Shown here piece after piece: positions 1 through 8,826 of a stretch of DNA of 33,705 bases. The stretch lies in assembly GCA_903933995.1 (NCBI GenBank), contig CAIZMD010000746.1:1-33705 (forward strand), in the 5' to 3' direction. Within the stretch, counting starts at the first letter, position 1; each line of letters starts with the position of its first letter. This stretch comes from an uncultured Bacteroidota bacterium. Its GTDB lineage: Bacteria; Bacteroidota; Bacteroidia; Chitinophagales; Chitinophagaceae. A program made the position numbers and the translations under genes. Below the pieces are notes generated by a model. The model saw only the letters and a program-made list of their open reading frames with translations, did no database searches and had not been told where the DNA came from.

Positions 1-527
1 CAACAGTTAACTAGGTTTAAACCATTGCTGATAAAATTATTGTGTGTAAGTATGGCACCTTTAGATGTGCCTGTAGTGCCACTAGTGTAAACAATGGCGG
101 CAGGACTATCACCATTGAGATGACTGCTATCAATTGGGGAATTCTTAATCCCTGGTAAAGCTTGAACAAGCTCATTTAATTGCCATGCATCAAAACCACC
201 AGGCACAGGACCATTGGCAATTAATTTTTTGGGTTCTGCATCTGATAAAATATGTCCTATCTCTCTTTCTTTGTAAAGAATATTGATGGGAACAAATATG
301 ACGCCTATTTTAATGGCGGCAAGATAGATATCAATCATTTCAATACAGTTCTCCAAATAAACTGCCAGTCTATCTCCCGGAACAAATCCTGTTTGCAATA
401 AGAAATTAGCTACTTGATTACTACGCTGATCAATTTGTCCAAAACTAAGGGACTGTTGGTTAAATTCTAAACCAACATAATCCTTTTTTCCTTTGAGAGA
501 GATGTCAAAAAGATGCATCAAATTCAT
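1..527 (-). CDS. AMP-binding acyl-CoA synthetase, N-terminal part (runs off the left edge)
   Basis: Translation from the ATG at 527 gives about 175 residues of the N-terminal domain of an ANL-family (AMP-forming) acyl-CoA ligase. The family makes acyl-AMP from acid and ATP, then acyl-CoA. The P-loop-like signature YTSGTTGTSKGA is complete near residue 150. The segment DAEPKKLIANG and the stretch around the signature resemble malonyl-CoA synthetases (MatB type), but the substrate pocket and C-terminal lid lie outside the window, so fatty or aromatic acids are equally possible. The gene starts 9 bp after the stop of the MFS transporter and ends an operon that begins with a secreted esterase. 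This context suggests it activates the imported acid. There is no good Shine-Dalgarno; a second ATG three codons later could also serve. Family certain, substrate unknown. Confidence 0.85.
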   Translation of the reverse strand, partial: MNLMHLFDISLKGKKDYVGLEFNQQSLSFGQIDQRSNQVANFLLQTGFVPGDRLAVYLENCIEMIDIYLAAIKIGVIFVPINILYKEREIGHILSDAEPKKLIANGPVPGGFDAWQLNELVQALPGIKNSPIDSSHLNGDSPAAIVYTSGTTGTSKGAILTHNNFISNGLNLVNC

Positions 528-536
528 GGCAACAAT

Positions 537-1721
537 TTAATCGTTCTTAATTTTTAAAGAAATCAACGCAATGAAAACCGCAAATACGCCAAGTGCAATA
601 AATGCATTGGAAAAATTACCCGCACCATCGGCAACCTTTCCTACTATGGGCGTACCCACTAAAATAAAAACTATACCCAACATATTCACCAAACCCATGG
701 CTGCTCCTGCCCTACCAGGAAATAAATGTGCTGCTCTATTAAACATGCCTGCATAAGGTAATCCGCAACCCATGCCCAATAATAAAATGGCTACAATATC
801 TAATGCCAAAAACTCTGGGAAAAAAGCTAATAGAAAACATCCCGCTGCATTCATGGTCAAACTTCCCAATAACAGTTTTCGCACACCCAACAATTGAACC
901 ATTTTGCCACCAAGAGGTCTTGAAACTAATCCTAATAATAATACCAAGGATGCAATAAAACTGATGAGTAGTTTATTGGAAAAAATAAAATTATCTTTTA
1001 ACAATGTAGTGATCCAAGAACCAATTACAATCACCAATCCAAAAGAGGCCATTTGAACCAATCCCAATAACCACAATTCTCCATGAGCCAACATTTTTAA
1101 TAAAGACCCATGAGGATGTTCTTTGTTTCCTGCAGGTGGCGCCAATAATACCCATGCAAATAGAACCAAAACAGCAACTGTTGCGGAAGCAAGAAATGCT
1201 GCAGACCAACTTTGAAAATATCCAGCTATTTGAGGAATGGCAAATATGACAAAACCTGAACCCAATAAAACACTAGCTCCATAATAGCCTTGATACAATA
1301 ATAATTTATTGGTTGGGGTGGATTGAAAAATATATCTAGCACCTGCTACAAAACTTGTTCCAGTACCAAAGCCTACTAAAAATTTCCAGAACAATAATTG
1401 TTCATAAGAGCTAGCAAAAGCAATTCCAAAATTTCCAATACAAACAATAGAAAGGGCTATGGTAACCACTTTCTTGGGACCAAACTTATCAGCCAAATGT
1501 CCACCAGGAATTTGCATGATAGCATGGGTTAAAAAAATGGCCGTTGTTAAAAAGCCAAACATGGTTTTGGTAAAGGGATGTTCTACACTATCAAAACTTT
1601 TCATCAACCAATCTTTTAAAGGCGCATGATTGGTGTAATTAGCAGAAAAAGCAAATCCTACTAGTATGGCATAGATAAGTGCTGCTTTGGGATTAGAAGA
1701 AATGGTTTGTTTATTTTCCAT
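537..1721 (-). CDS. MFS transporter
   Basis: A 394-residue inner-membrane protein with about 12 hydrophobic segments, the usual length for the major facilitator superfamily. The loop between TM2 and TM3 holds a motif-A-like sequence, PGGHLADKFGPKKV, near residues 72-85. The N-terminus is a short charged cytoplasmic stretch. The closest feel is the NarK/CynX/anion-type MFS group, judged by eye only, and the substrate cannot be read from sequence. Its start codon at 1721 lies inside the end of the upstream esterase gene (overlap 11 bp) and its stop is 9 bp before the CoA ligase, so the three genes are probably co-transcribed and translationally coupled. The likely role is uptake of the acid released by the esterase, which is inference. 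Confidence 0.9.
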   Translation of the reverse strand: MENKQTISSNPKAALIYAILVGFAFSANYTNHAPLKDWLMKSFDSVEHPFTKTMFGFLTTAIFLTHAIMQIPGGHLADKFGPKKVVTIALSIVCIGNFGIAFASSYEQLLFWKFLVGFGTGTSFVAGARYIFQSTPTNKLLLYQGYYGASVLLGSGFVIFAIPQIAGYFQSWSAAFLASATVAVLVLFAWVLLAPPAGNKEHPHGSLLKMLAHGELWLLGLVQMASFGLVIVIGSWITTLLKDNFIFSNKLLISFIASLVLLLGLVSRPLGGKMVQLLGVRKLLLGSLTMNAAGCFLLAFFPEFLALDIVAILLLGMGCGLPYAGMFNRAAHLFPGRAGAAMGLVNMLGIVFILVGTPIVGKVADGAGNFSNAFIALGVFAVFIALISLKIKND

Positions 1722-3258
1722 ATACTTGTTTGAATGCTTGTTTTACATAATTGGCCCAAATAACATAACCTGCATCATTATAGTGCAGCTTATCCTCCCT
1801 AAACAAAATACTAATGGGCTTACCATCTTTACCTAAATAACTTGTTGCAGTTTCAACATAATACAAATTAGGGTGTTGAGAACAGTAAGTTTTGATTAGT
1901 TCATTGGCTTCTGAAATTCTATCCCAAACTGCCCATCTTTTTTCCGAAGGTGAAATTTGGTTCCAGAAAATTGGAATGGTTGGATACTTGGCCCTAATTT
2001 TCAGCGTAATATATTTGACCAATTCCAGATCCTGTAAAGCTGTTTTATCTAGATTATTTCCAACAATATCATTACCCACATAAAGGAATACGCCTTTCAA
2101 GTCTTGATGGGCCAAGAGCAACCTGTCTAGATAATACGCCACTTCTTGCAATTTAGACCCACCAAATCCACGATTAATGGTTTTCAATGGTTTCATTTGT
2201 GCAGGCAATTGATCCCATAAACGGATATAAGAACTTCCAATAAACAACACAGTTTCACTGTTTCCTTTTTCTGTTTTGTCTTTGGCTTCTAGCTTTGAAA
2301 TGTCTTGTTCCCATTTAAAAATTTCAGGTTTTTCAGGCGCATTTATTTTTAACTGAGTAAAGAGCCAAGCACTCAAATCTTGCAGCGCACTGTCTTGCTT
2401 TTTCTTGTCATTATCTAAAGTATGGCCTGATCCATAAAATAATCTTAGACCAGTAGCAATGCCTTGTTGCAATGCTTGGTTGTATAGGACGGCACTTCCA
2501 TATTTGAATCCATGGTAATTAAAAGAAGAATCAAAAGGAACTGTTTTATCTGCCGTTCCGGATATGTTAAATAAGGGAGCATCTCCTTTTTGAATCCAAC
2601 GATAATCAATCATGGCACCCCAGCAATTAACAACAGCACTAACTTTAGAAGAATAGCCAGGATTGCCGCTATTACCCTCTAAGTTTCCTAGTTTGTTTTG
2701 ATCTACACCAAGTGGCACTTCTTCTTGATCTAGATATGCCAAGTGCATGGCGGTTTTGGCTCCAGCTGAACTACCCATCACAAAAATCTGATCTGGGTCT
2801 ATGCGATATTTATCTGCATACCTTCTAAAAAATCTTACTGCTGCTTTTGCGTCTTGAACAGCACGATACATGGCTTCTGCATATTCATTTTCTGTTTTAG
2901 TTTTTGGAATCCCTAATCTATAGTTAATGGTAGCAACCATATAGCCCCTCTTGGCCAATCCGTTGCAGATTAAATTGGGATAGGCCCCAGATTTGGTATT
3001 GCTTTGAAAGCCTCCCCCATGTATGAAAATCATCAAGGGTCTTTTAGTGGCAGTATCTGCTATACCTGGGGAATACAAATCCAAGAGCAATTCCTCCGTT
3101 TTTCCATTAAGATTTTGGGCAGATCCATAGGGAATATTGAGTATAGAATCAGGATAGGAGAAAGAGATATCTTTATATCGCTGTATATTTTGAGCGCCCG
3201 CATCTAGTAAAAAAATAGATAAAATAATTAATATGAATTGGCACTTCAAGTACTTCAT
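1711..3258 (-). CDS. Secreted two-domain esterase: alpha/beta hydrolase fused to SGNH hydrolase
   Basis: The open frame extends to 3444, but the best start is the ATG at 3258. It gives a classical signal peptide (residues 1-22, ending DAGA-Q) and avoids overlap with the divergent gene at 3389. The 515-residue protein has two esterase domains. Domain one (about 35-305) is a carboxylesterase-like alpha/beta hydrolase with the oxyanion motif HGGG (80-83), the nucleophile elbow GSSAG (162-166, Ser164), a probable acid Asp237 in GTADKTVPF and His279 in GSGHT. Domain two (about 312-515) is a GDSL/SGNH hydrolase: FIGSS (Ser343), NRGFGG (362-367), a block III reading YVGND, and DKLH (Asp489, His492). 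It probably acts in the periplasm or outside the cell. It heads an operon with an MFS transporter and a CoA ligase. The fusion suggests attack on substrates carrying two ester types, for example decorated polysaccharide, but that is not shown. Confidence 0.88.
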   Translation of the reverse strand: MKYLKCQFILIILSIFLLDAGAQNIQRYKDISFSYPDSILNIPYGSAQNLNGKTEELLLDLYSPGIADTATKRPLMIFIHGGGFQSNTKSGAYPNLICNGLAKRGYMVATINYRLGIPKTKTENEYAEAMYRAVQDAKAAVRFFRRYADKYRIDPDQIFVMGSSAGAKTAMHLAYLDQEEVPLGVDQNKLGNLEGNSGNPGYSSKVSAVVNCWGAMIDYRWIQKGDAPLFNISGTADKTVPFDSSFNYHGFKYGSAVLYNQALQQGIATGLRLFYGSGHTLDNDKKKQDSALQDLSAWLFTQLKINAPEKPEIFKWEQDISKLEAKDKTEKGNSETVLFIGSSYIRLWDQLPAQMKPLKTINRGFGGSKLQEVAYYLDRLLLAHQDLKGVFLYVGNDIVGNNLDKTALQDLELVKYITLKIRAKYPTIPIFWNQISPSEKRWAVWDRISEANELIKTYCSQHPNLYYVETATSYLGKDGKPISILFREDKLHYNDAGYVIWANYVKQAFKQVYGK

Positions 3259-3388
3259 GGCAGCTATTAAAGACTTAAATATCCCATCTATCTGTTGAGA
3301 AATCAAAAACAGTTGAAGCATAATTGACATTTTTTCCAATAACGATTTCGTAATTTCCCATTTCAACAACAGATAAACTAAAAAAAAC

Positions 3389-4171
3389 ATGAAAAAATCC
3401 TTCGCCATTTTAATAGTCCTTGCTATCGGCTGTAGTAAAAACAATAGTAATCACAGCATTGCTGTTCCTGATGTTGTTTTGGCACAACAAAACAGAGCCA
3501 ACATACAAGGCATGATTTTATTATACGATGAAGAAGGCAACCGCCAAGCAGATATGAGTGGCGTTACCGTAAGTATTGACAATAGTACCGTCAGCACCAA
3601 AACAGGAGCAGATGGTAAGTGGGCACTAGACAGTATCCCCTATGGCACTTATGATATCAGTTATGCCAAGCAAGGCTATGGTACTGGTAAAATCATGGGC
3701 ATCTATCATGCTGCAACCAACCATGCTACTACCGTTATTTCTAAGAGTGAATCCATGGCCGTAAATTCTAGCATCGCTGTAAGCAATTTAGTGATTACGC
3801 CATTTAACGATGCTATTCAAGCTGCCGGTGTTACTGGTGTACATATTGATCCTGTCTTCAACAATCCTTCTGGAAAAGAAAAATATATTCGTTTATTCTT
3901 TAGCGATAATGGTAGTGTCAATTCTAATAATTATTTAGCTGAAGTAAAAGTGAGGAGTAGTGGCGCTGCTTCACAAATGAATGACTTTAACCTAACCACC
4001 AGTTTTTTTGTAAACCTTGGTTTCAAGAAAGGGCAAACCATTTATGTAAAAGCCTACGGCGATAGTTTCTTGGCAGATGAATATACCGATCCAATTACCA
4101 ACACAACTATCTTCCCAAGCCTGAGTACCAAACCTAGCTCAACTGTTTCGTTTGTATTGGCTACCAAATAA
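3389..4171 (+). CDS. Surface lipoprotein with carboxypeptidase-regulatory-like domain
   Basis: A 260-residue protein with a short lipoprotein signal; the lipobox LAIGC places the lipidated cysteine at residue 15. Residues about 38-105 (motifs QGMILLYDEEGN, TKTGADGKW, SIPYGTYDISY) match the carboxypeptidase-regulatory-like beta-sandwich common in Bacteroidota cell-envelope proteins. The remainder is Ser/Asn/Thr-rich and beta-strand-like, with no catalytic motif that I recognise. It is divergent from the esterase operon, with 130 bp between the two starts, and is followed by a strong terminator. Function unknown; it may be an outer-membrane surface lipoprotein. No SUS-type partner lies beside it. 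Confidence 0.8.
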   Translation: MKKSFAILIVLAIGCSKNNSNHSIAVPDVVLAQQNRANIQGMILLYDEEGNRQADMSGVTVSIDNSTVSTKTGADGKWALDSIPYGTYDISYAKQGYGTGKIMGIYHAATNHATTVISKSESMAVNSSIAVSNLVITPFNDAIQAAGVTGVHIDPVFNNPSGKEKYIRLFFSDNGSVNSNNYLAEVKVRSSGAASQMNDFNLTTSFFVNLGFKKGQTIYVKAYGDSFLADEYTDPITNTTIFPSLSTKPSSTVSFVLATK

Positions 4172-4217
4172 TCAATTACACATTCAACCTTACACTGCTA
4201 ATTAGTGCTGGTTTAAA

Positions 4218-4257
4218 ATAAAAAGCTGCCCTGTTTTAAAAACGGGGCAGCTTTTTT
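4218..4257. terminator. Bidirectional intrinsic terminator between converging genes
   Basis: A GCTGCCC stem (4225-4231) pairs with GGGCAGC (4245-4251) and continues inward through TG and TTTT, including one G-T pair. It is flanked by A5 on the left and T6 on the right, so it can end both the rightward lipoprotein gene (stop at 4171) and the leftward RND operon (stop at 4272). Confidence 0.9.
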
Positions 4258-4271
4258 ATTGTTTGAAATGA

Positions 4272-5651
4272 TTAATTCCATCCACCACCAAGTGCTCTAT
4301 ACAAACCAACCAAAGCGTTTAGCTTTTGTTGCATTAAAACAGATTCTTGTAACTCTGCATCAAATAGACTATTTTCTTGGGTTAACACTTCTAAATAAGA
4401 CGTATAACCAAAATTATACCTAGCATTAGAAAGTTCTAAAGCCTTTCTTCCCGCGTCTGCTTGAATCTTTCTATTCGCGTATTCTTCTGCAAATGTTTTA
4501 TTGGCAATTAAGGCATTGTTTACATCTGCAAAAGAAGCCAACACGGTTTGTTCATACTGCAACTGTGCTTGTTGGGTTCTAATTCTTTCTACTTGAACAC
4601 GCTTAAGGTTTTGTCCAAATTGGAAAATGGGACCAACCAGTCCAGCAAAGCCGTTGGCAACAAATCCATTGCTGACCAAGGAACCCAATTGAGGACTAGC
4701 AAAACCTAATAAACCTGTAAGCGAGAAAGAGGGATATCTAGACGCTTCAGCCACGCCTATTTTTTCATATTGTGCATTAAGGGCTTTTTCAGAAGCCTTG
4801 ATATCTGGTCTTCGCAACAATAATTGAGATGGCAATCCTGCGGGAATAGATGGAGGCAAGATTTGGTTAAACAATGATGCCCCTCTTGAAACAGTACCAG
4901 GAGTTTTTCCCATTAACAGGTTAATAGCATTTTCTGTTTGAACAATCTGTCTTGAAATATTTGGAATCAATGCTGCTGCTTGTGCTTCCTGTTGAACTGC
5001 TTGATAACGATCAAGTTCAGAAATATATCCTTTCTCATATCGTTGAGTGATGATCTTGGTACTCTCTTTTCTTGAAGCCAATGTGCGTTGGGCAATTAAC
5101 AAACGATTGTCCAAGTCTCTTAAAATAAAATACAAACTTGCAGCTTCTGCTACAAGACTCACTTTTAAGGCATTTCTATTTTCGTCAACAGCCAAAATCT
5201 GTGCCCTTGCAGAAGCAGTGGCTCCTCTAAGTTTACCCCAAAGATCAATCTCCCAATTTAGCACACCCGCAGCTTTAAAAACAGCGCTATTTAATCCACC
5301 GCCTACTTTGAGTGCATCAGTTCCTGCAGTTCCACCACCTGCTTGTACTTGGTAATTGAAAGAGGGATATTGGTTAATCTTGATAATATCAGCCTGCATT
5401 TGTGCTTCTAAAACCCTAGCACTAGCTAATTGCAGGTTCCGATTATTATCTAGCGTGGTTTTGATAATGGTTTGCAAAGCAGTGTCTTTGAAAAGGTCAA
5501 ACCATTTAACCAAGGGTGTTGTATCAGTATTGGCATTATCTGCATAAGCCGTAGGCGTTGCAGTTTGAGGTTGCTCGTATGCTTTAGAAACACGGCAACT
5601 GCCAAACAATAAAAGAGCACCCAGTGAGAATATAAATAATTGCTTTGTCAT
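4272..5651 (-). CDS. RND efflux outer-membrane factor (NodT/OprM family lipoprotein)
   Basis: This 459-residue protein is a TolC-fold outer-membrane channel for the adjacent pump. It starts with a lipoprotein signal (LFGSC, Cys19). Two repeated OEP domains follow: the first half includes INQYPSFNYQVQAGGG and NWEIDLWGKLRG, and the second half PDIKASEKALNAQY, SRYPSFSLTGLLGF and GPIFQFGQN. These strings are typical of NodT-family outer-membrane lipoproteins. The start is 1 bp after the stop of the RND transporter, so translation is surely coupled. It is the last gene of the efflux operon and ends just before the terminator at 4218-4257. Confidence 0.95.
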   Translation of the reverse strand: MTKQLFIFSLGALLLFGSCRVSKAYEQPQTATPTAYADNANTDTTPLVKWFDLFKDTALQTIIKTTLDNNRNLQLASARVLEAQMQADIIKINQYPSFNYQVQAGGGTAGTDALKVGGGLNSAVFKAAGVLNWEIDLWGKLRGATASARAQILAVDENRNALKVSLVAEAASLYFILRDLDNRLLIAQRTLASRKESTKIITQRYEKGYISELDRYQAVQQEAQAAALIPNISRQIVQTENAINLLMGKTPGTVSRGASLFNQILPPSIPAGLPSQLLLRRPDIKASEKALNAQYEKIGVAEASRYPSFSLTGLLGFASPQLGSLVSNGFVANGFAGLVGPIFQFGQNLKRVQVERIRTQQAQLQYEQTVLASFADVNNALIANKTFAEEYANRKIQADAGRKALELSNARYNFGYTSYLEVLTQENSLFDAELQESVLMQQKLNALVGLYRALGGGWN

Positions 5652-5652
5652 G

Positions 5653-8600
5653 TTAGTGCGTTGAATGATTGGTTACAGTTGCAGGTGCAACAGTTGCTTT
5701 TTTCTTTTTCTTGCCTTCAATTAAAACAAAGAAAGCTGGTATCAGAATTACCCCTACAATAGTGGCAACCAACATACCACTGAATACAGAAGTACCCATT
5801 ACCCTTCTTGCTTCTGCACCTGCACCGGTAGCTGTCATTAATGGAACTACTCCTAGAATAAAGGCAAAGCTGGTCATCAAGATGGGTCTAAAACGCAACC
5901 TAGCGCCTTCAATGGCAGCTTCAAATGGTGGCAACCCTTCATTGTCCATTTTCATTTTGGCAAACTCAACAATCAGGATGGCATTTTTGGCATTCAATCC
6001 AATCAACATCACCAAACCAATTTGAGCAAATACGTTGTTTACATAAGTAGTGGCATATAAACCGCCAATAAACAAACCTAATAATGCACCCATAACCGCC
6101 CAAGGTGTTCCCAACAAAACACTGAATGGAAGTTTCCAACTTTCATATTGAGCCGCCAAGATTAAGAACACAAATAAAAGTGCCATAATAAATACAGAAG
6201 CTCCTTTACCTGCAGATTCTTTTTCCTGATATGAAGTATTACTCCAAGAATAGCCAATATCATTGGGTAATACTTTTTTAGCAACTCCTTCTAATACACG
6301 TAATGCCATATCAGAACTTACACCTGGTGCTGGTACACCGCTCAACTCTGCAGAGCGATAAATATTAAAGTGATTGGTAAATGAAGGTCCCGTAGTGTCT
6401 TTTACTTTAGCCAGTGTTCCAAGAGAAACCATATTCCCATTTGGATCACGAACAAAGTATTGGTTAATATCATCTGGTTTCATTCTATACTCAGCTTCAG
6501 ATTGAATATAGGCCCTATACTGTCTTCCGTATGCATTGAAGTTATTGATAAATGCTCCACCCAAATAAGCAGAGATAGCACCATTTACTTCTTGTAATGG
6601 AATACCCATTTTTTGTACTTTCTCTTTGTCTACTTGAATAGATTTCTGAGGCACCGTAGGTCTAAATAAGGTATAGATTTTTCCTATTTCAGGACGCTTA
6701 GAAGCTATAGCAATAAAGCGTTGGGTCTGTTGCGCCAAATAGAGTGGAGACTTCCCTGCTTTGTCTTGCAACATCATGGTAAAACCGGCTCCTGAACCCA
6801 ACCCTTGAATAGGTGGTGGACCAAATACAATCACCGTTGCTTCTGTAACATTTTTGGTTAAAACCCCATTCATTTCGTTCACAATTTGTGCAACAGTTTT
6901 TTTCCTTTCATCCCAAGGTTTTAAACTGATAAACGCCATGGCTGAATTGGATGTAGCTGTACCAGATAAAATATTGAAACCATTAATGGCCGTGTAAGAA
7001 CTAATTTCTTCCATGCCTTTAAAATAAGACTCCACTTTTTTAGAAATGGCTTCTGTTCTATCCTTAGATGCAGCATCTGGCAACTGAATGGCCAACATAA
7101 AATATCCCTCGTCTTCTTCCGGTACAAATCCACCAGGTACTTTTAATGCAAGGAATCCAGTAGCAACACAAATACCTACCAAAATCATCACCGTTAAGAA
7201 CAATCTTCTAGCGGCAAAACTGGCCACTTTTACATAGCCGTTGGTGAACTTGTCAAAGTACTTGTTAAAGCCATCAAAGAATCTTTGTAATAATCCTTTA
7301 CTTGGTTTCTTTGGTTTTAACAAAATGGCTGCTAAGGCGGGACTCAAGGTCAAGGCATTGAATGCCGATAGAGCTACTGAAATAGCAATGGTGATGGCAA
7401 ATTGTTGATAGAGTCTTCCTGTGATTCCACCGGACAAAGCCACTGGAATAAATACCGCACAAAGAATCACGGCAATGGCCACAACTGGACCTCCTACTTC
7501 TTTCATGGCTTTGCTGGTAGCTTCTTTTGGATTGAGCCCATGTTCCATTTCATGAATCACGGCCTCCACTACCACAATGGCATCATCTACTACTAGACCA
7601 ATGGCCAATACCATACCCAACAAAGACAATTGGTTTACAGAGAAACCCAATAATGGGAACACAATAAAAGTACCAATCAATGATACTGGTACGGTTAATA
7701 AAGGAATCAATGTAGCCCTCCAATCTTGTAAGAAAAGGAATACCACTAAGATTACAAGAATCACCGCTTCAAACAAAGTATGTAATACCTCTTCAATACC
7801 TACGGTAATGGCTTGAGTAGTATCTAAACTGGTGGTATAATCTAAGCCTTGTGGGAACCTAGATTTTAACTCATCCATTTTTGCTTTTGCTTTGTTGGCA
7901 ACATCCAAACCATTTGATCCAGGAATCTGATAAATAGCAATGGCCGCACAAGGACTACCATTTAAGTTGGAACTCAGGTTATACATCTGTAAACCCAATT
8001 CAATACGTGCCACATCTTTCAATCTTACTTGGGCACCATTAGCATTGGATTTGAGTAAGATATTTCCAAAATCTTCTTCTGACACCAATCGTTGTTGCAA
8101 GGTAGCCGTATAGGTATTTTGAACGCCTGGCTTGGAAGGAGCATCGCCGAAGGCACCACCGGGTACAATATTATTTTGAGCCTTAATGGCATTCATGACA
8201 TCAGAAGCCGTAATCTTTAGTTTGGCCAAACGATCAGGTTTTACCCATATACGCATGGCATATTCTGAACTACCCATCACAGATACATCACCCACCCCTT
8301 TGATCCTTTTTAATTCATCAATTAAATTGATAAAGGCGTAGTTATTAATGAAATCTGCATTATAGGATTTGGAAGGAGAATACACAGAAAACATCATCAA
8401 AGGAAAAGTCAATGATTTCTTTACGTTTACTCCTAGGTTAATTACTTCGGGAGGAAGGAATGGATTGGCTCTTGACACCCTATTCTGGGTAAGCATATTG
8501 GCCACATCCAAATCAGTGCCTACTTCAAAAGAAACCTGCAAAGTCATGGAACCATTGTAGTTCACAGACTTCATGTACAACATATTTTCTACCCCATTTA

Positions 8601-8805
8601 CTTGTTGTTCAATGGGAGTAGCCACAGTTTGTTCCATGTCTACCGCATTGGCACCTGTATAGGATGCCTGAACTTGCACCATGGGTGGTGTGATATCGGG
8701 ATATTTTGCAACCGGTATGCCTTGAAGTGTCAATAAGCCCATAATCACAATGAAAATGGAAATGACCATGGCAACTATTGGCCGGCGTATAAAAAATTCA
8801 CTCAT
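5653..8805 (-). CDS. RND multidrug efflux transporter, AcrB/HAE1 family
   Basis: A full-length inner-membrane proton/drug antiporter of 1050 residues (E. coli AcrB has 1049). The N-terminus FFIRRPIVAMVISIFI is the first transmembrane helix. The proton-relay aspartates are present as Asp407-Asp408 in GLVVDDAIVVVEAV, and the partner lysine is in the later helix segment GLNAKNAILIVEFAK. Large periplasmic porter loops follow TM1 and TM7, as in hydrophobic/amphiphilic efflux pumps. It lies between the membrane-fusion protein (21 bp upstream) and the outer-membrane factor (1 bp downstream), a complete tripartite system. No TetR, MarR or two-component regulator lies in the window next to it. The substrate range cannot be read from sequence. 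Confidence 0.97.
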   Translation of the reverse strand: MSEFFIRRPIVAMVISIFIVIMGLLTLQGIPVAKYPDITPPMVQVQASYTGANAVDMEQTVATPIEQQVNGVENMLYMKSVNYNGSMTLQVSFEVGTDLDVANMLTQNRVSRANPFLPPEVINLGVNVKKSLTFPLMMFSVYSPSKSYNADFINNYAFINLIDELKRIKGVGDVSVMGSSEYAMRIWVKPDRLAKLKITASDVMNAIKAQNNIVPGGAFGDAPSKPGVQNTYTATLQQRLVSEEDFGNILLKSNANGAQVRLKDVARIELGLQMYNLSSNLNGSPCAAIAIYQIPGSNGLDVANKAKAKMDELKSRFPQGLDYTTSLDTTQAITVGIEEVLHTLFEAVILVILVVFLFLQDWRATLIPLLTVPVSLIGTFIVFPLLGFSVNQLSLLGMVLAIGLVVDDAIVVVEAVIHEMEHGLNPKEATSKAMKEVGGPVVAIAVILCAVFIPVALSGGITGRLYQQFAITIAISVALSAFNALTLSPALAAILLKPKKPSKGLLQRFFDGFNKYFDKFTNGYVKVASFAARRLFLTVMILVGICVATGFLALKVPGGFVPEEDEGYFMLAIQLPDAASKDRTEAISKKVESYFKGMEEISSYTAINGFNILSGTATSNSAMAFISLKPWDERKKTVAQIVNEMNGVLTKNVTEATVIVFGPPPIQGLGSGAGFTMMLQDKAGKSPLYLAQQTQRFIAIASKRPEIGKIYTLFRPTVPQKSIQVDKEKVQKMGIPLQEVNGAISAYLGGAFINNFNAYGRQYRAYIQSEAEYRMKPDDINQYFVRDPNGNMVSLGTLAKVKDTTGPSFTNHFNIYRSAELSGVPAPGVSSDMALRVLEGVAKKVLPNDIGYSWSNTSYQEKESAGKGASVFIMALLFVFLILAAQYESWKLPFSVLLGTPWAVMGALLGLFIGGLYATTYVNNVFAQIGLVMLIGLNAKNAILIVEFAKMKMDNEGLPPFEAAIEGARLRFRPILMTSFAFILGVVPLMTATGAGAEARRVMGTSVFSGMLVATIVGVILIPAFFVLIEGKKKKKATVAPATVTNHSTH

Positions 8806-8826
8806 ATAAATCAGTTAGAGATAAGA

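Noticed and set aside
1..527. Firm call as malonyl-CoA synthetase (matB)
   Set aside because: Only the N-terminal third is present and the substrate pocket is outside the window; similarity was judged by eye.
3259..3444. Longer esterase starting at 3444
   Set aside because: It would bury the signal peptide, overlap the divergent lipoprotein gene and leave no room for promoters.
5047..6025. Open frames on the plus strand opposite the efflux genes
   Set aside because: They lie fully inside well-conserved genes on the other strand and have no recognisable start context or motifs.
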